From: Clonostachys chloroleuca
Taxonomy: Eukaryota > Ascomycota > Sordariomycetes > Hypocreales > Bionectriaceae
DNA: 64,000 nt
NCBI GenBank assembly: GCA_037952775.1
Contig: JBANAY010000003.1
Span: forward strand, 27,838,001-27,902,000
Direction of reading: 5' to 3'
The notes beneath the pieces are model-generated. The model did no database searches. It was not told the DNA's origin and worked only from the letters and a program-made list of their open reading frames with translations. The position numbers and the translations under genes were made by a program. Every line of letters starts with the position of its first letter. Position 1 is the first letter of the stretch. Positions 1 to 9,902 of this stretch are shown piece after piece.

Positions 1-830
1 GAGATACCTGATCAGATATCTGCACAGGCGCACAAATTAGTGGGCCATGTCTATCTTGACATGGCGCAGCCACATGCTGCACTCGATGCTTACAAAATGG
101 CCCTCACTTTGCGGGAGTTTATCAATGACGTTGAGTCAACGGCCGTGGCAGATGTGTGCGACTCAGTTGCCTGCTCTTACACCGAGATTGGCGATACTGA
201 CAACGCGTTTAAGTATCTGCAACGAGCGACTGATATCCATAATTCCAACGATCCCAATAAAATGACTCGTACTCTAGCTATTGAGGCGATGACATACCTT
301 CGTGCTGGGAAGCCAGACGAATCACTTGCCACCATCTCCAAATGCTGGCAACTTCAAGGCAAGACGCAACAAGAGATCGAGAATTCATCCTACCCCAAGC
401 ATAGCGGCGATATCATGCTTTTGTCACGAATCTATTGGCTGCAAGGGGAGAAGAAAAAAGCCAGGAATTGACTTCTCATGCCCTCAAGATGCGCAGAGAC
501 ACTTGCGGAGAGAACGGGGGACAGCGGGTGGCAGACTCGCTCTTTTCGCTGGCCCAAATTCTGGAGGACTTTGAGGAATATACACACGCCGCACAGCTAT
601 TGAGTCAAATTGTTGCCATAAGCGGTAATACCCCCGACATGAGGCCACATCTTGCAAGGGCTTACTGGTTTCTTGCCAACGTGGAGGCAAAGATTGATGA
701 GGGGGGCAATCATGTTGCGGAACTCAGAAATAAAGCCCGAGAATCTCGGAAGGCTATTGACTCTCGTGAGTGGCCAGACGATGATACTGACGAAGGGTTT
801 ATGAGATTGGTAGGATGGATGTTATGGTGA
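1..830 (+). CDS. Tetratricopeptide-repeat protein, 3' part, frameshifted
   Basis: The reading frame is open from base 1, so the gene starts outside the window. The visible part is alpha-helical and TPR-like, with paired helices such as ALDAYKMALTLRE, NAFKYLQRATDIHN, ESLATISKCWQ and, after the break, HAAQLLSQIVAIS. The first frame stops at 471, while the second frame, open from about 435, continues the same kind of protein to the stop at 828-830. The break lies in or next to a run of six A at about 454-459; one base more there would join the frames. No GT-AG intron of normal size fits between them. Proteins with such tails are often NB-ARC/NACHT or kinesin-light-chain-like TPR proteins, but the N-terminal domain that would decide is not in the window. 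TPRs are protein-binding scaffolds; no enzymatic role can be assigned. Either a sequencing error or a pseudogene. Confidence 0.6.
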
Positions 831-1870
831 TCGCAACCAGTTCGATTTATTGCTGGAGACATAGAGAGCGAACATATTAAAGGCCAAGACCAACATATTC
901 TAAAACAAAAATGAACTCATTAGACCTCGACTCTCTCCATTCTATACGCCTCCAAGAGGCCGGCTTAGACCCTGAATGCACGTGCCAAAGGGATAAGACG
1001 ACCCAGACTCTTGGTGGATGAGGCACAGCTAGCATAAATTGCACTGCCTTGTTAATCAAGTCATATTCTACCCTTCATAGTTAAGTCGACAATTGATTTA
1101 CTGTAATCTTGTGAGCGCAAGAGGATTCAAGATTGTCGTTGACAGAAATAGACGGATGACATCTAGAACGCAAGGGGCTAGTCAGTTTGATCTGATCTTT
1201 CAAATAAATGGGCACTACCGATGCGAGGACAAGTCCGACGCAAATACCGGCATTGCCTCAGAAGACAGACGCTGGCGGAAATGAAGGGTGAAGATCTATG
1301 TTCTCCACTCAACGCGCGCGCAATCAAATTCCTAAAAATAGCATCACGAGATCAGTCTCAAAGTTGCTGCCGGAGTTTTTTACCAACATACAGGAGGGCT
1401 GAACATCAAGATATCAATGTCAAGTTTGAGTAGTTTGTCGTTGTGGGATCAGAATACGAAATTTGTCAATATTGACGTTGTGCGAACCAGGCAGCAGAGC
1501 CATTTCAACTGCCATCCTGACCTTGACCTTGAAGCCCCAAAATATAAAAGTGGCCCCATGTCCTGAGACCAGAGTTGCTGTTTTTGGCTCAGCGTATTGC
1601 GGACCTGGGCCTGGCTCCGGCCTTGGCTCGGGTCAGCTTATGCTGGCCCGTGACTCTGTTGGGCTGTGAACTGACCTCACCGGCAAGGATGACTGGTCTA
1701 CGATCGGCGCATAGCATCGATCGCGAAGAGTATATTAACTTGCGGTTATCTCTCTCTTTTTGGCTCGTCTCATCTCAACTCTTCCATCATCAGCCTCATC
1801 CTCATCGACGCAGAATAGAGTTAGACGACCACATCAACCTTTCCAACGTCCTCACTCCCAATTCGTCAAG
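831..1870. other. Intergenic, no gene seen
   Basis: About 1 kb between the TPR gene and the SGNH hydrolase. Only short frames without domain features are present. The last 140 bases are the promoter and CT-rich leader of the hydrolase gene. Confidence 0.6.
1731..1738 (+). promoter_or_regulatory. TATA-like box of the SGNH hydrolase gene
   Basis: The sequence TATATTAA lies 140 bases before the start codon and is followed by a pyrimidine-rich stretch (about 1745-1805), the usual arrangement of a fungal promoter and leader. Inferred from position and sequence only. Confidence 0.4.
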
Positions 1871-2634
1871 ATGGTGTTTCTATTCCAGTTGATCGCTCAG
1901 CTATTGTTGGCCTCTACGGTTCTAGCCGCAAGTATGTTTTGACTCATTCTCAAAGCCTCTTCGTCCATCATTTACTAACGTCGCTCTCCCCGCTAGCAAA
2001 TCTAGGAAAGGTCATGCCTCTGGGTGCGTCCATTACCTGGGGCAAAGGCTCAACCTTGGGCAACGGTTACCGAAGATTCCTCCATGGCTCCCTGACTGAT
2101 GCCGGATACACCTTCACCTACGTCGGTAGCCAGACCAGCGGCTCCATGACCAACAACCAGAACGAGGGTTTCCCAGGTCTTCGCATTGGCCAGGTCTACA
2201 ACGAGCACGCCAAGGCCGATGTCCCCAAGTACAAGCCCGACCTCTACCTCATCAACCTCGGCACCAACGACGCAGTACAAAACTTTCAAGTCGATACGGC
2301 CGGACAGCGCATGGAGGAGCTTATTGATTTTCTCTGGAAGACCACCCCCAACGCCAAGGTTGTCCTGTCTACTCTGATCCGAAGCAACAACGCCGACTAC
2401 GATGAGCGAATCGTCAAGATCAACGCTCAATACCGAGCCCTCGTCGCCAAGCGCGAGAGCAACGGCAAGATCTTCCTGGCCAAGATGCATGACCCCAACG
2501 GACCTGCAGTTGGCGATATCTCAGACGACAAAATCCACCCCAATGACGAAGGCTTCAGGAAGATGTCTGTCATCTTCTTTGACGCCATCAAGAGAGCATA
2601 CCCTACTAAGAAGGCCCAAGGCTTTACTGCCTAG
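1871..2634 (+). CDS. Secreted SGNH/GDSL hydrolase (esterase)
   Basis: Two exons, 1871-1931 and 1997-2634, with intron 1932-1996 (GTATGT...CTAG), give 232 residues. Residues 1-20 are a hydrophobic signal peptide ending in VLAA, so the enzyme should be secreted. Family blocks are clear: block I VMPLGASITWG with the nucleophile Ser32 (Ala replaces the Asp of GDS), block III NLGTNDA with the oxyanion Asn, and block V DDKIHPND with the catalytic Asp and His. The size and single-domain layout match fungal esterases close to the CE3 acetyl-xylan-esterase group, which deacetylate plant polysaccharides; the precise substrate cannot be read from sequence. The start was chosen because only this ATG supplies a signal peptide and keeps frame across the intron. 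It stands alone with its own TATA-type promoter. Confidence 0.88.
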
Positions 2635-3021
2635 GCGCATCGGCGATGAATGCTACGAACTTAACGGCCGGGCTTTCTTTTTCTTTTCTCTTCCTTCTTC
2701 AGCTATCTATCTAGACTGGGACACGTTTTTGCTCCTCCTTCTTTGTTTCTTTTTGGCATCTTCTATTTCGCCCTGTCTATATTTTTTACTTTCTTGATCA
2801 TCTTGCAAAATTTATTAAGCCCCCTTCATAAACATAGACAAACATGTTCTATTATTAAGCAATAGAAGATAGAAGAGGTTCCTTGCGTCTTGATGCTAGT
2901 TGTAAATGTCCGATCTGTAGACTTTCTTGTCTAAGGCAATAAATGAAATATAGATGTAACTAAGGAGATCCATATCCTTCTACCTCTATCTCTGCGCGGC
3001 CACCAAATGTCTGACGATACC
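2635..3021. other. Short intergenic between convergent genes
   Basis: Holds the 3' ends of the SGNH hydrolase (plus) and the MFS permease (minus). It is T-rich after the hydrolase stop, with AATAAA-like words near 2938-2946. Nothing else seen. Confidence 0.5.
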
Positions 3022-4652
3022 TCACAATTTGCTTGGCCCTTGAGTTGCCTCTCTGGCCTGACCGGTCTCAGTACTGCTGTAGATGGAAGCATTTCCACTA
3101 TGTACTTGCTCATGTTCAAATTCGCGACCAATCTTTCCGCTTGCACGACCCTTCTTCTCAAGATAGGCTATCAGCAAGATGAGTGGAATGACCGCCGCCC
3201 CAGTGGCTAAGCTGGCGATGTAACCCTTCCTATAATTCGGTGCGTCGGTGACGGGGTAGAAGATCAACGGCCACCACGTCACAAAGGCAAAGTCAAAGGA
3301 ATTCATCCACCCGGTCGTGATAGCACGCAGCTGGAGATCATGTGCCGTGACATCAGCCATCCAGGAGTACCAGATAGCCTGAGGCGCATAAGTTGTACCT
3401 AGGAGGTAAAACGCGAAGAAGACGGCGCCATCGCTACTAGGGTTGGATACGAGAATAGCACTGCCCACAACAAAGGTCGCCCCAATTGCCAGAGAGGGCT
3501 GCCAACGAGATTGAATTGCATCAGACAATATGGCATAAAGAATAGTGCCGACAATAGCTGTGGCAAATACGGCAGTCGGATAGGTATTCTGCTGGATAAC
3601 AGTGTAGCCGCGCGACTTCATCCATAGAGGCATGACGTTGTTCAACAACATCTGCACGCAAAGGGAGTACACTAGATTAATGTTAATACAATGAGTGATG
3701 ATGACAAAGGAAAGTATCCTGGGCTAGGGCGCTTACACATGAAGATGAATGGCAAGAGATAGAACTGCCAGCTCGTCAGGACTCTTCGCAAAACGGTTAT
3801 ATCCCAGGTGAACTCTTTATGCTTTCCAAGTCGTTCTACTGCCCAGTCCTTCTCCTCTTCCGTGAGGAACCAAGCACTCTTGTGGGTGGGCAGATTAGGA
3901 ATCGCGACCCATCCTGTTGGCCATGTTAGCAACAAGACACATCATAGCACATAGGTAGAGCTCACCAAGAATGACGATTGGTATAGTGATGATGGAGACA
4001 ATAATGAACAGCCATCTCCAGGCAGCGAGACCGGCGCGACCATCAAGGGAGCTGAGGAGACCTGCTTGGATCCAGCCGCCGGTCATACTGCCCAGGTGGC
4101 CAAAACAACAGAAGACGGCTGCACGAGTACCCAGCTCCGACCTTTTATACCAACTCCCATAGATGAAATGGCCACCGACACTGTAATTTAACTATTAGAT
4201 AATAGGAACTACGCGAATATTAGGAGGATTCGGCGTTATAAACTTACTAACACACAGCCGCAAATGCACCCTCAAAACCATTGAGAATAAACAGCTGGTA
4301 GACATGGTTCATCCTGAACGTCACCAATGTCAACACGCTCCAAACCACATTGCAGCCGACAAACACATATTTCGGTTTGAAGATTGTCAAGAGAGACGTT
4401 GAGGGAATTTGGGCGACGGCATAGAACACCGTGTATATCGTATGCATGTAGTTGAAGTCTTTGCCCTTGAAGCCAACGTCCCTCTCCATGCCGCTAATGT
4501 ACGCGGTCGAGTAGCTCGAGCGATTAATGCCGAAAAGGAACCACATGAGCGAGAAGTAGGGGAGAAGGGTAAAGTCTAGCTTCACGAGCAGCGACCGGTC
4601 CCGAGAGAGGGGGACCCCATAGGAATTGCTTCACGCGCTCCAGAGTCGCCAT
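3022..4652 (-). CDS. Dal5-type MFS permease, one frameshift in exon 1
   Basis: Four exons on the minus strand: 4652-4248, 4180-3966, 3913-3737 and 3671-3022. Introns are 67, 52 and 65 bp, with donors GTAAGT, GTGAGC and GTAAGC. Phases add up to 481 residues only if one base is removed from exon 1. The first frame (MATLERVKQFLWGPPLS) and the second (DRSLLVKLDFTLLPYF) join near 4600-4613, beside a C5 and a G3 run. The rest is uninterrupted, with about twelve membrane segments and hallmarks of the allantoate/vitamin permease (anion:cation symporter) branch, for example GINRSSYSTAYISGM, MTGGWIQAG, PNLPTHKSAWFLTEEEKDWA and SWQFYLLPFIFM. Such proteins take up organic anions, ureides or vitamins across the plasma membrane. 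A downstream Met could give a product lacking the first helix. A sequencing error or a recent knockout are both possible. Confidence 0.8.
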
Positions 4653-5696
4653 GATCGAGCCCGAACGGATGCGGCCGAATACAGATAGAAGTAGCAAAAT
4701 TGCCAAAAGTGATTTAAGCAGTTTCTTTTATTTCTCTCTTGGTGAGATGTTGTAAGGAGCACGTCGAGGGCGGCGATAAAACCTGCGCAGATCATCCAAA
4801 GGCGGGGGCGAGGATGACAAAATGTCGGGTGTGACGCACGCAATCGGCTGTACCACCTGCCTAAGGTGCTCGTGGCAGTGTGGATGCAATGTATCTAAGA
4901 CACTTGACAAAATATTGCATAGAAATCCAACATCATGACTTGTAGTGTCGCAGGCCTCACGAGTGAAGAACGCAATGAACCATGGAGGCCTGGCGCGGAG
5001 TTTTGATCCATATGAACCAAGATATTGTAGGGGAAGATTGTCCGAAAACTAACGACGCCTGGATCATCCCCAGTCACCGGTCTGCGGGCGAACTGCCGAG
5101 AAGAGTGTGATGGTCCTGTCGGCCCAACCCGAGGATGAGAACTGTCATGAATCATCTAGGTAACGTTATCTCATTAACCAAGGAATCTGAGGTTGCTATT
5201 ATGGATCCGAGAGTGACGGAGATGGTCTTTTTCAGTTGATTGATTCCAAGTATCGCCTTAAAAACACGCTCATCAAAAATGGAAGTCTACCAAACCTACA
5301 GGGATTCTCAAGATAGTGTAATTGGTGCTATTTGGGAACTAATTCAAGTAGGTACAGAGGGAACATTTACTGGGCTTCTAGCGTCTGCAAGTGCTCAAGC
5401 CAGATCTCAAGCTGCTGTGTGAGGTTGCTAGGTCCCCACCTCCTCCCACGTATTCAATAATCAGACCACGAACCCCTGATTATCCCTCCTTTTAGCTCAG
5501 CTCTTATCTTATGTCCAATACTCAAGACAATAGGTAAAATGACAAGGCACAAACTCAAACGCCGCCAGCCGCCTTTCAAATAAGCATCCCCAGCCATCCA
5601 CCCATCAACATGTTTTTACACTGTCGACATCTTTCACTATCAACGCCATCGAGATGCACAAGCTCGAGTATATATGAAAAGAGGAAACTTATCAAT
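4653..5696. other. Intergenic, no gene seen
   Basis: Upstream region of the MFS permease (minus) and downstream region of the GH3 relic. Only short frames without recognisable features. Confidence 0.55.
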
Positions 5697-7870
5697 TTAC
5701 GGTTGGCAGGAAGCTTCCTTCTCTAGATGGACTGACGTGGTGATCTTGGTGGCATCCGTGGCTCCAGCACCAACACCAAACACATGTTCTCCCGCCTGTA
5801 GCTTCCACTGATCTTCTGCCCAGCGAGCCATATCTCGCTTCTGGATAACCAAACGGACGTACACTGACTGGCCTGGCCCTATGAGCGCTATCTTCTCGAA
5901 GGCGACCAACTGTCTTTCCTCAAGCCGGTCCTTTTGCCAAGCGTAGACTTGCACAACCTCCTGACCGTCGAAACGACCAACATTTTTCACCACCAAACTC
6001 AACACCCATCGACCCTCATCCTCAGCGACTGAGAAGATCGATGTAGAGAACTGAGTGTAGCTTTCACCCTGGCCGAACCACCACTGGGGCTCCTTGGTTG
6101 GGTTATGAGAATAGTACCTATACCCAACCTACGACTCTTCTTTGTAGTCGACAGATCCATCCTTTCCGGGCCAGGTCTCTGGCGCGAGGTCGAAAGGCAG
6201 ATCTGAATAGAGACGCGACCATGTGATGGGAAGTCGACCGGATGGGTTGACCAGGCCGAAGAGCACGTCAGCAAGAGCGTTGCCTGCTTCTTGACCGCCA
6301 TAAAACGCCTGCAGGAAGGTTGAGACTCCGTCGATCCATGGAAGCTCAACAGTGGAGCCAGACTGGTTTACGAAGACGAGCCTTTCTGGCCTCTTGGCTT
6401 GGCGCACGAGTGCATCGACCAAGCGGTTTTGGTCTCCAGGCAGCGCCATATCTTGACGATCGTAGCCCTCACTCTCCCATTCCTCGTCCAAGCCAACAAT
6501 AGCACGGTATATTCGCTCTCGTCAGCCAAGTTAACGGCCTCTGTTAAGAGCTCTTCTGTGGTTGGGACCTCTTCCTGGTAACCGATTCGAATAGAAGGGT
6601 AAGCGGCAAAGTGATAATTCGTATCAGGTGGGAGCGTCTCGAAATACTCCTTGTCCTGTCTCGTCTAGCCCTCGATGGTAACTTCGTAACTCTTACGGGC
6701 AGCCAAGTGCTTTGATCCTCGTTTCTCAGCACTGCCAAACGCGTAAAAGGTCTCTGCCAGGCCGTACCAGATGCCATTGTCCACCACCAGCTCGCCGTCC
6801 ACGTAGAGCTTCGAGCCACCTACACTGCTCAAGCTGAACGAGTGGTTTTCTGTGGAGACGGGTGTAAGGGCTGATGTGACCCGGAACGAAAAGGGGGGGA
6901 CGTGGTCCGTCTGGAAGTCTGCGGGGCAAGTATCTATGAGATCCATGTAAGAGTTGGAGCGGTAGTGTGTCTTCTTCGCGGGTCCTGAGAGGTCCGGTGA
7001 AGAACAAAAGTCCATGCGTAAGATGGCTTGGCCGTTATCACCCTCTTTTGGCAACTGAGGTAGCCGCCAGGTCGCTTTGGCAGCCAACGGCAGCCACTTT
7101 CGCGCGTAGGCCCCAAGAGCGTGCTTGACAGATACGGTGACGCCCTGCGAGGCCGCTACAGTCTGGAATGATCCCATCATGTAGCTCTGGTATTGTGGGT
7201 TCAGACTGGCAGATCCGCCTACTCCGGGGGTCCCTTGAAGCGCATTCGGGCCAAGAAAGGCGACTTGTTTCCCAGCAAGAGGCTGCAGCGGTAACGGCGT
7301 GTTCTTGAGCAAAACAATCCCGTCCGCGGCCACCTTGCGAATGACTTTGATGTCCTCATATGAAGTGTACGAGTGCTCTTCCTGGTTTCGAGACTCGCGA
7401 GCTTGTTCCGCATTCAAGCCAAGCAGCTTGTGCTTTTTCGGGAGATTGAGTATATTAGTCACGGCTGTATCGATGGCGGCGAGCAGCTCTGGAGTCGGAG
7501 CTTCTGTAGCGGCCTTCAGGAGCTTGCTCTCTCTTTGCTCAGCCTGTCCGGGCATCTCGAGATCAAGACCGGCTATGAGGCTTTCGACAGTAGAGCTGGT
7601 GCCTCCCCAGTCGCTCACGACAAGGCCGCGGAAGCCCCACTCGTTCCGGAGCCTATCGTTCAGGATACGAACGTTCATGTCAGCATGTAAACCATTCACC
7701 TTGTTATAGGAAGTCATGAAGCAGTCTGGTGGCGAAGAAGTCCTAACCACCATCTCAAAGGGTCGTATGTAAATCTCCCGTAGCGCCTTTTCCGAGATGC
7801 GCGTATTGATAGTATATCGGTTATGTTCTTGTTCACTGGCTACACTAAACACGTGATGGATTATTTTGAC
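5697..7870 (-). pseudogene. GH3 beta-glucosidase relic with PA14 insert
   Basis: Family 3 beta-glucosidases hydrolyse terminal beta-linked glucose. The recognisable parts here are EQEHNRYTINTRISEKALRE, the nucleophile motif VVSDWGG, a PA14-type carbohydrate-binding insert (about 6670-7000, KLYVDGELVVDN), EEWESEGYDRQDMALPGDQN and a C-terminal fibronectin-III-like domain. The gene is dead: the first 150-odd residues (substrate-loop and early barrel motifs) are missing, an in-frame TAG follows the PA14 part at about 6664-6666, the frame shifts near 6500, and a second in-frame TAG lies at about 6132-6134, after which the same frame continues to the stop at 5697. The 5' break lies at about 7855-7870, where sequence assigned to a plus-strand sugar transporter begins. 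Such enzyme/transporter pairs are normally divergently transcribed and act together in cellobiose use. Confidence 0.9.
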
Positions 7871-9279
7871 TCCTGGGCCAAAGGGGTATGGCTGCCGTCA
7901 AGGCGGACGAGCACTTCTTCCTCTTCGAAAGGATCAGGAACCTGACGTATGCGCGCTCCCGGTTACATTTCCGAGGTCGCGCCCCCCAGCACCGTGTTAC
8001 GATGACTAGACTTTTTGGCACGTCTTGGTACGTGGGAAGCCCTGTTGCCGCAGGTGTCACGTACGGCAACCAATATATCGAGAGCACATGGTCTTGGCGT
8101 CTTCCCTCTCTTGTAGGTTTCGAAATCCGTTGTCGTCTGGTCTTGCTCAACTCTGACCCTATATGCAATAGCTGCAACTCTTGCCTTCGGTTCTATGTTT
8201 AGCCTCCCTACCTTTTATCCCAGAGAGTCCTCGATGGCTCATCTACAAGAACCGACAAAGTGAAGCGCGAGCCATCTGGGCCAAATACCACGGCGATGGT
8301 GATGCAGACTCGCCACTAGTTGCTATAGAATACCAAGAGATCTGTCAGGCTCTGGAGCATGAGAAGTCTGTGCAGAAGACGAGCTTCAAAACATTGATCT
8401 CCACTCGACCCAATCGCTGGAGCATTGGTGTGGTTTGCGCTGTTGCGGGCGGTTTTTTTCTCCTAACCATGTCCGTCATACTCACGATTGCTGACGAGTT
8501 TGTATAGTCTTTAGTCAGGTCAGCGGTAACAACATCATCACTTATTACTTGGGCGATGTCCTTACATCGGCGGGCATTACAGAAGTCAGACACAGCTGGG
8601 CGCCAATCTTGAGTTGAGTGGCTCCAATCTCGTTTGCGCATCAGCTGGTTCCTGGTTGACGGAAAGGATTGGCCGGAGACATGGATTTCGTAAGTGCCCT
8701 CTCCCCCACGGCCCCATCTACTCCAGTCATGAAAACTAGCAAGTCACTTACAAGTTCGATTTTAACTCTAGTATGCTCTACGGGCATTATGTCGGTGGCC
8801 CTCATCATCGTCAGCCTCCTGACAAAATTATACGGTGACAGCCCAGACACAGCCGCTTCCGCAGCCCAGTTCACCCTCATCTTTATCTTCTACGGATCCT
8901 ACTCGTTTGTGTGGACCCTCTGACAATCATCTACACCGCCGAGGTCCTCTCATACTCCATGCCCGCCAAAGGTTTGGCACTCTACAATGGGCTTTGCTAT
9001 GGCACCGGGGCGTTCAACATTTACGCCATTCCGTACGCTATGGAGTGGTTTAGTTGGGGTTTCTATATGATTACCGCGCTATGGTGCTTTTTGGCCGAGC
9101 TGCCCATCATATACGCCTACTTCCCAGCAACAGAAAGGATGAGCCTCGAGGAGATCGATGTAGTTTTCGAGGGCACCAGACACGACGACTTGGACATCAC
9201 CCTTAATAACATCCTCCAAGGTACGCCTGTTCATGTAGAGAAAGGGGCTAAAGTGGACCAAGTAGAAAAGACTGGTTAA
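7871..9279 (+). pseudogene. Sugar transporter (MFS hexose/lactose-permease type) relic
   Basis: Fragments in several plus-strand frames line up along one fungal sugar transporter: APGYISEVA (7954-7986), then TSWYVGSPVAAGVTYGNQYI, IPESPRWLIYKNRQSEARA, SQVSGNNIITYYLGDVLTS, GSWLTERIGRR (about 8645-8680), FIFYGSYSFVWT and PLTIIYTAEVLSYSMPAKG, ending ...VEKTG at 9279. Two native introns are still visible (about 8452-8508 and 8691-8770). Frameshifts occur near 7986 (a C6 run), between 8600 and 8650, and near 8920 (one base short in a C run). The first 100 or more residues are missing; recognisable sequence begins near 7865-7890, against the truncated 5' end of the GH3 relic. The protein would have imported mono- or disaccharides. 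No functional product is expected. Confidence 0.85.
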
Positions 9280-9902
9280 ACGCCCGACGACTTCAAATAT
9301 ATCTCTTGATATTCATCCGCCTTGGCTCACGTTATGTCACGCAAACCCGAAAGGAAGATGTCAAGATACTTTTCAAATTAGAATTAAATATTATTAAGAG
9401 CCATGAGCTACATTAAAAGGATGCCAAAAAGCTGCTTGTTGTCGAGTCTGCAACCGGTATCATCAAATTATTGAATGTCAATAATACACGCTTGAGAGAT
9501 AGTACGCAAATATTGTCACATTCTTTCGTTTTATTCTACTAAATTTCTTGATTTATCTTCGAAAGTAGAACCACTCCTCCATTAGGTGTCTCATTTCTCC
9601 TGTCACCCACTTGATTCGGCGCAGCTGCGTAGGATTGTGGAGATTGGGATGACGTGTTCCATCCCAGGATGAGTGACTTTAGAAGGCTGCCTAGAGCCAA
9701 CAGCTCAGTAGCCATAAGCTACTATGAGAAATTGTTTACCGCAACTTTGCTCTCAATAAATCCACTAGCTTCTTAACTCGCCTATTCTTTGAAAGGGGCA
9801 AGAAGAGTAGCAAGATAACGCCCCTAAAAGAACCTCGAAGTGTCCTTTGCAGGCCGACGACCTGGGCATTATTCAGAGACCCTAGCGAGGAATATTTGTG
9901 AG
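9280..9902. other. Intergenic, no gene seen
   Basis: Separates the sugar-transporter relic from the F-box gene. An A/T-rich stretch lies at 9360-9560. The F-box frame extends upstream to a GTG at 9840, but the first ATG is at 9903. Confidence 0.5.

Noticed and set aside
2050..2490. 146-codon antisense frame in the SGNH hydrolase
   Set aside because: Exact shadow of the hydrolase exon; Val/Gly/Leu-rich composition.
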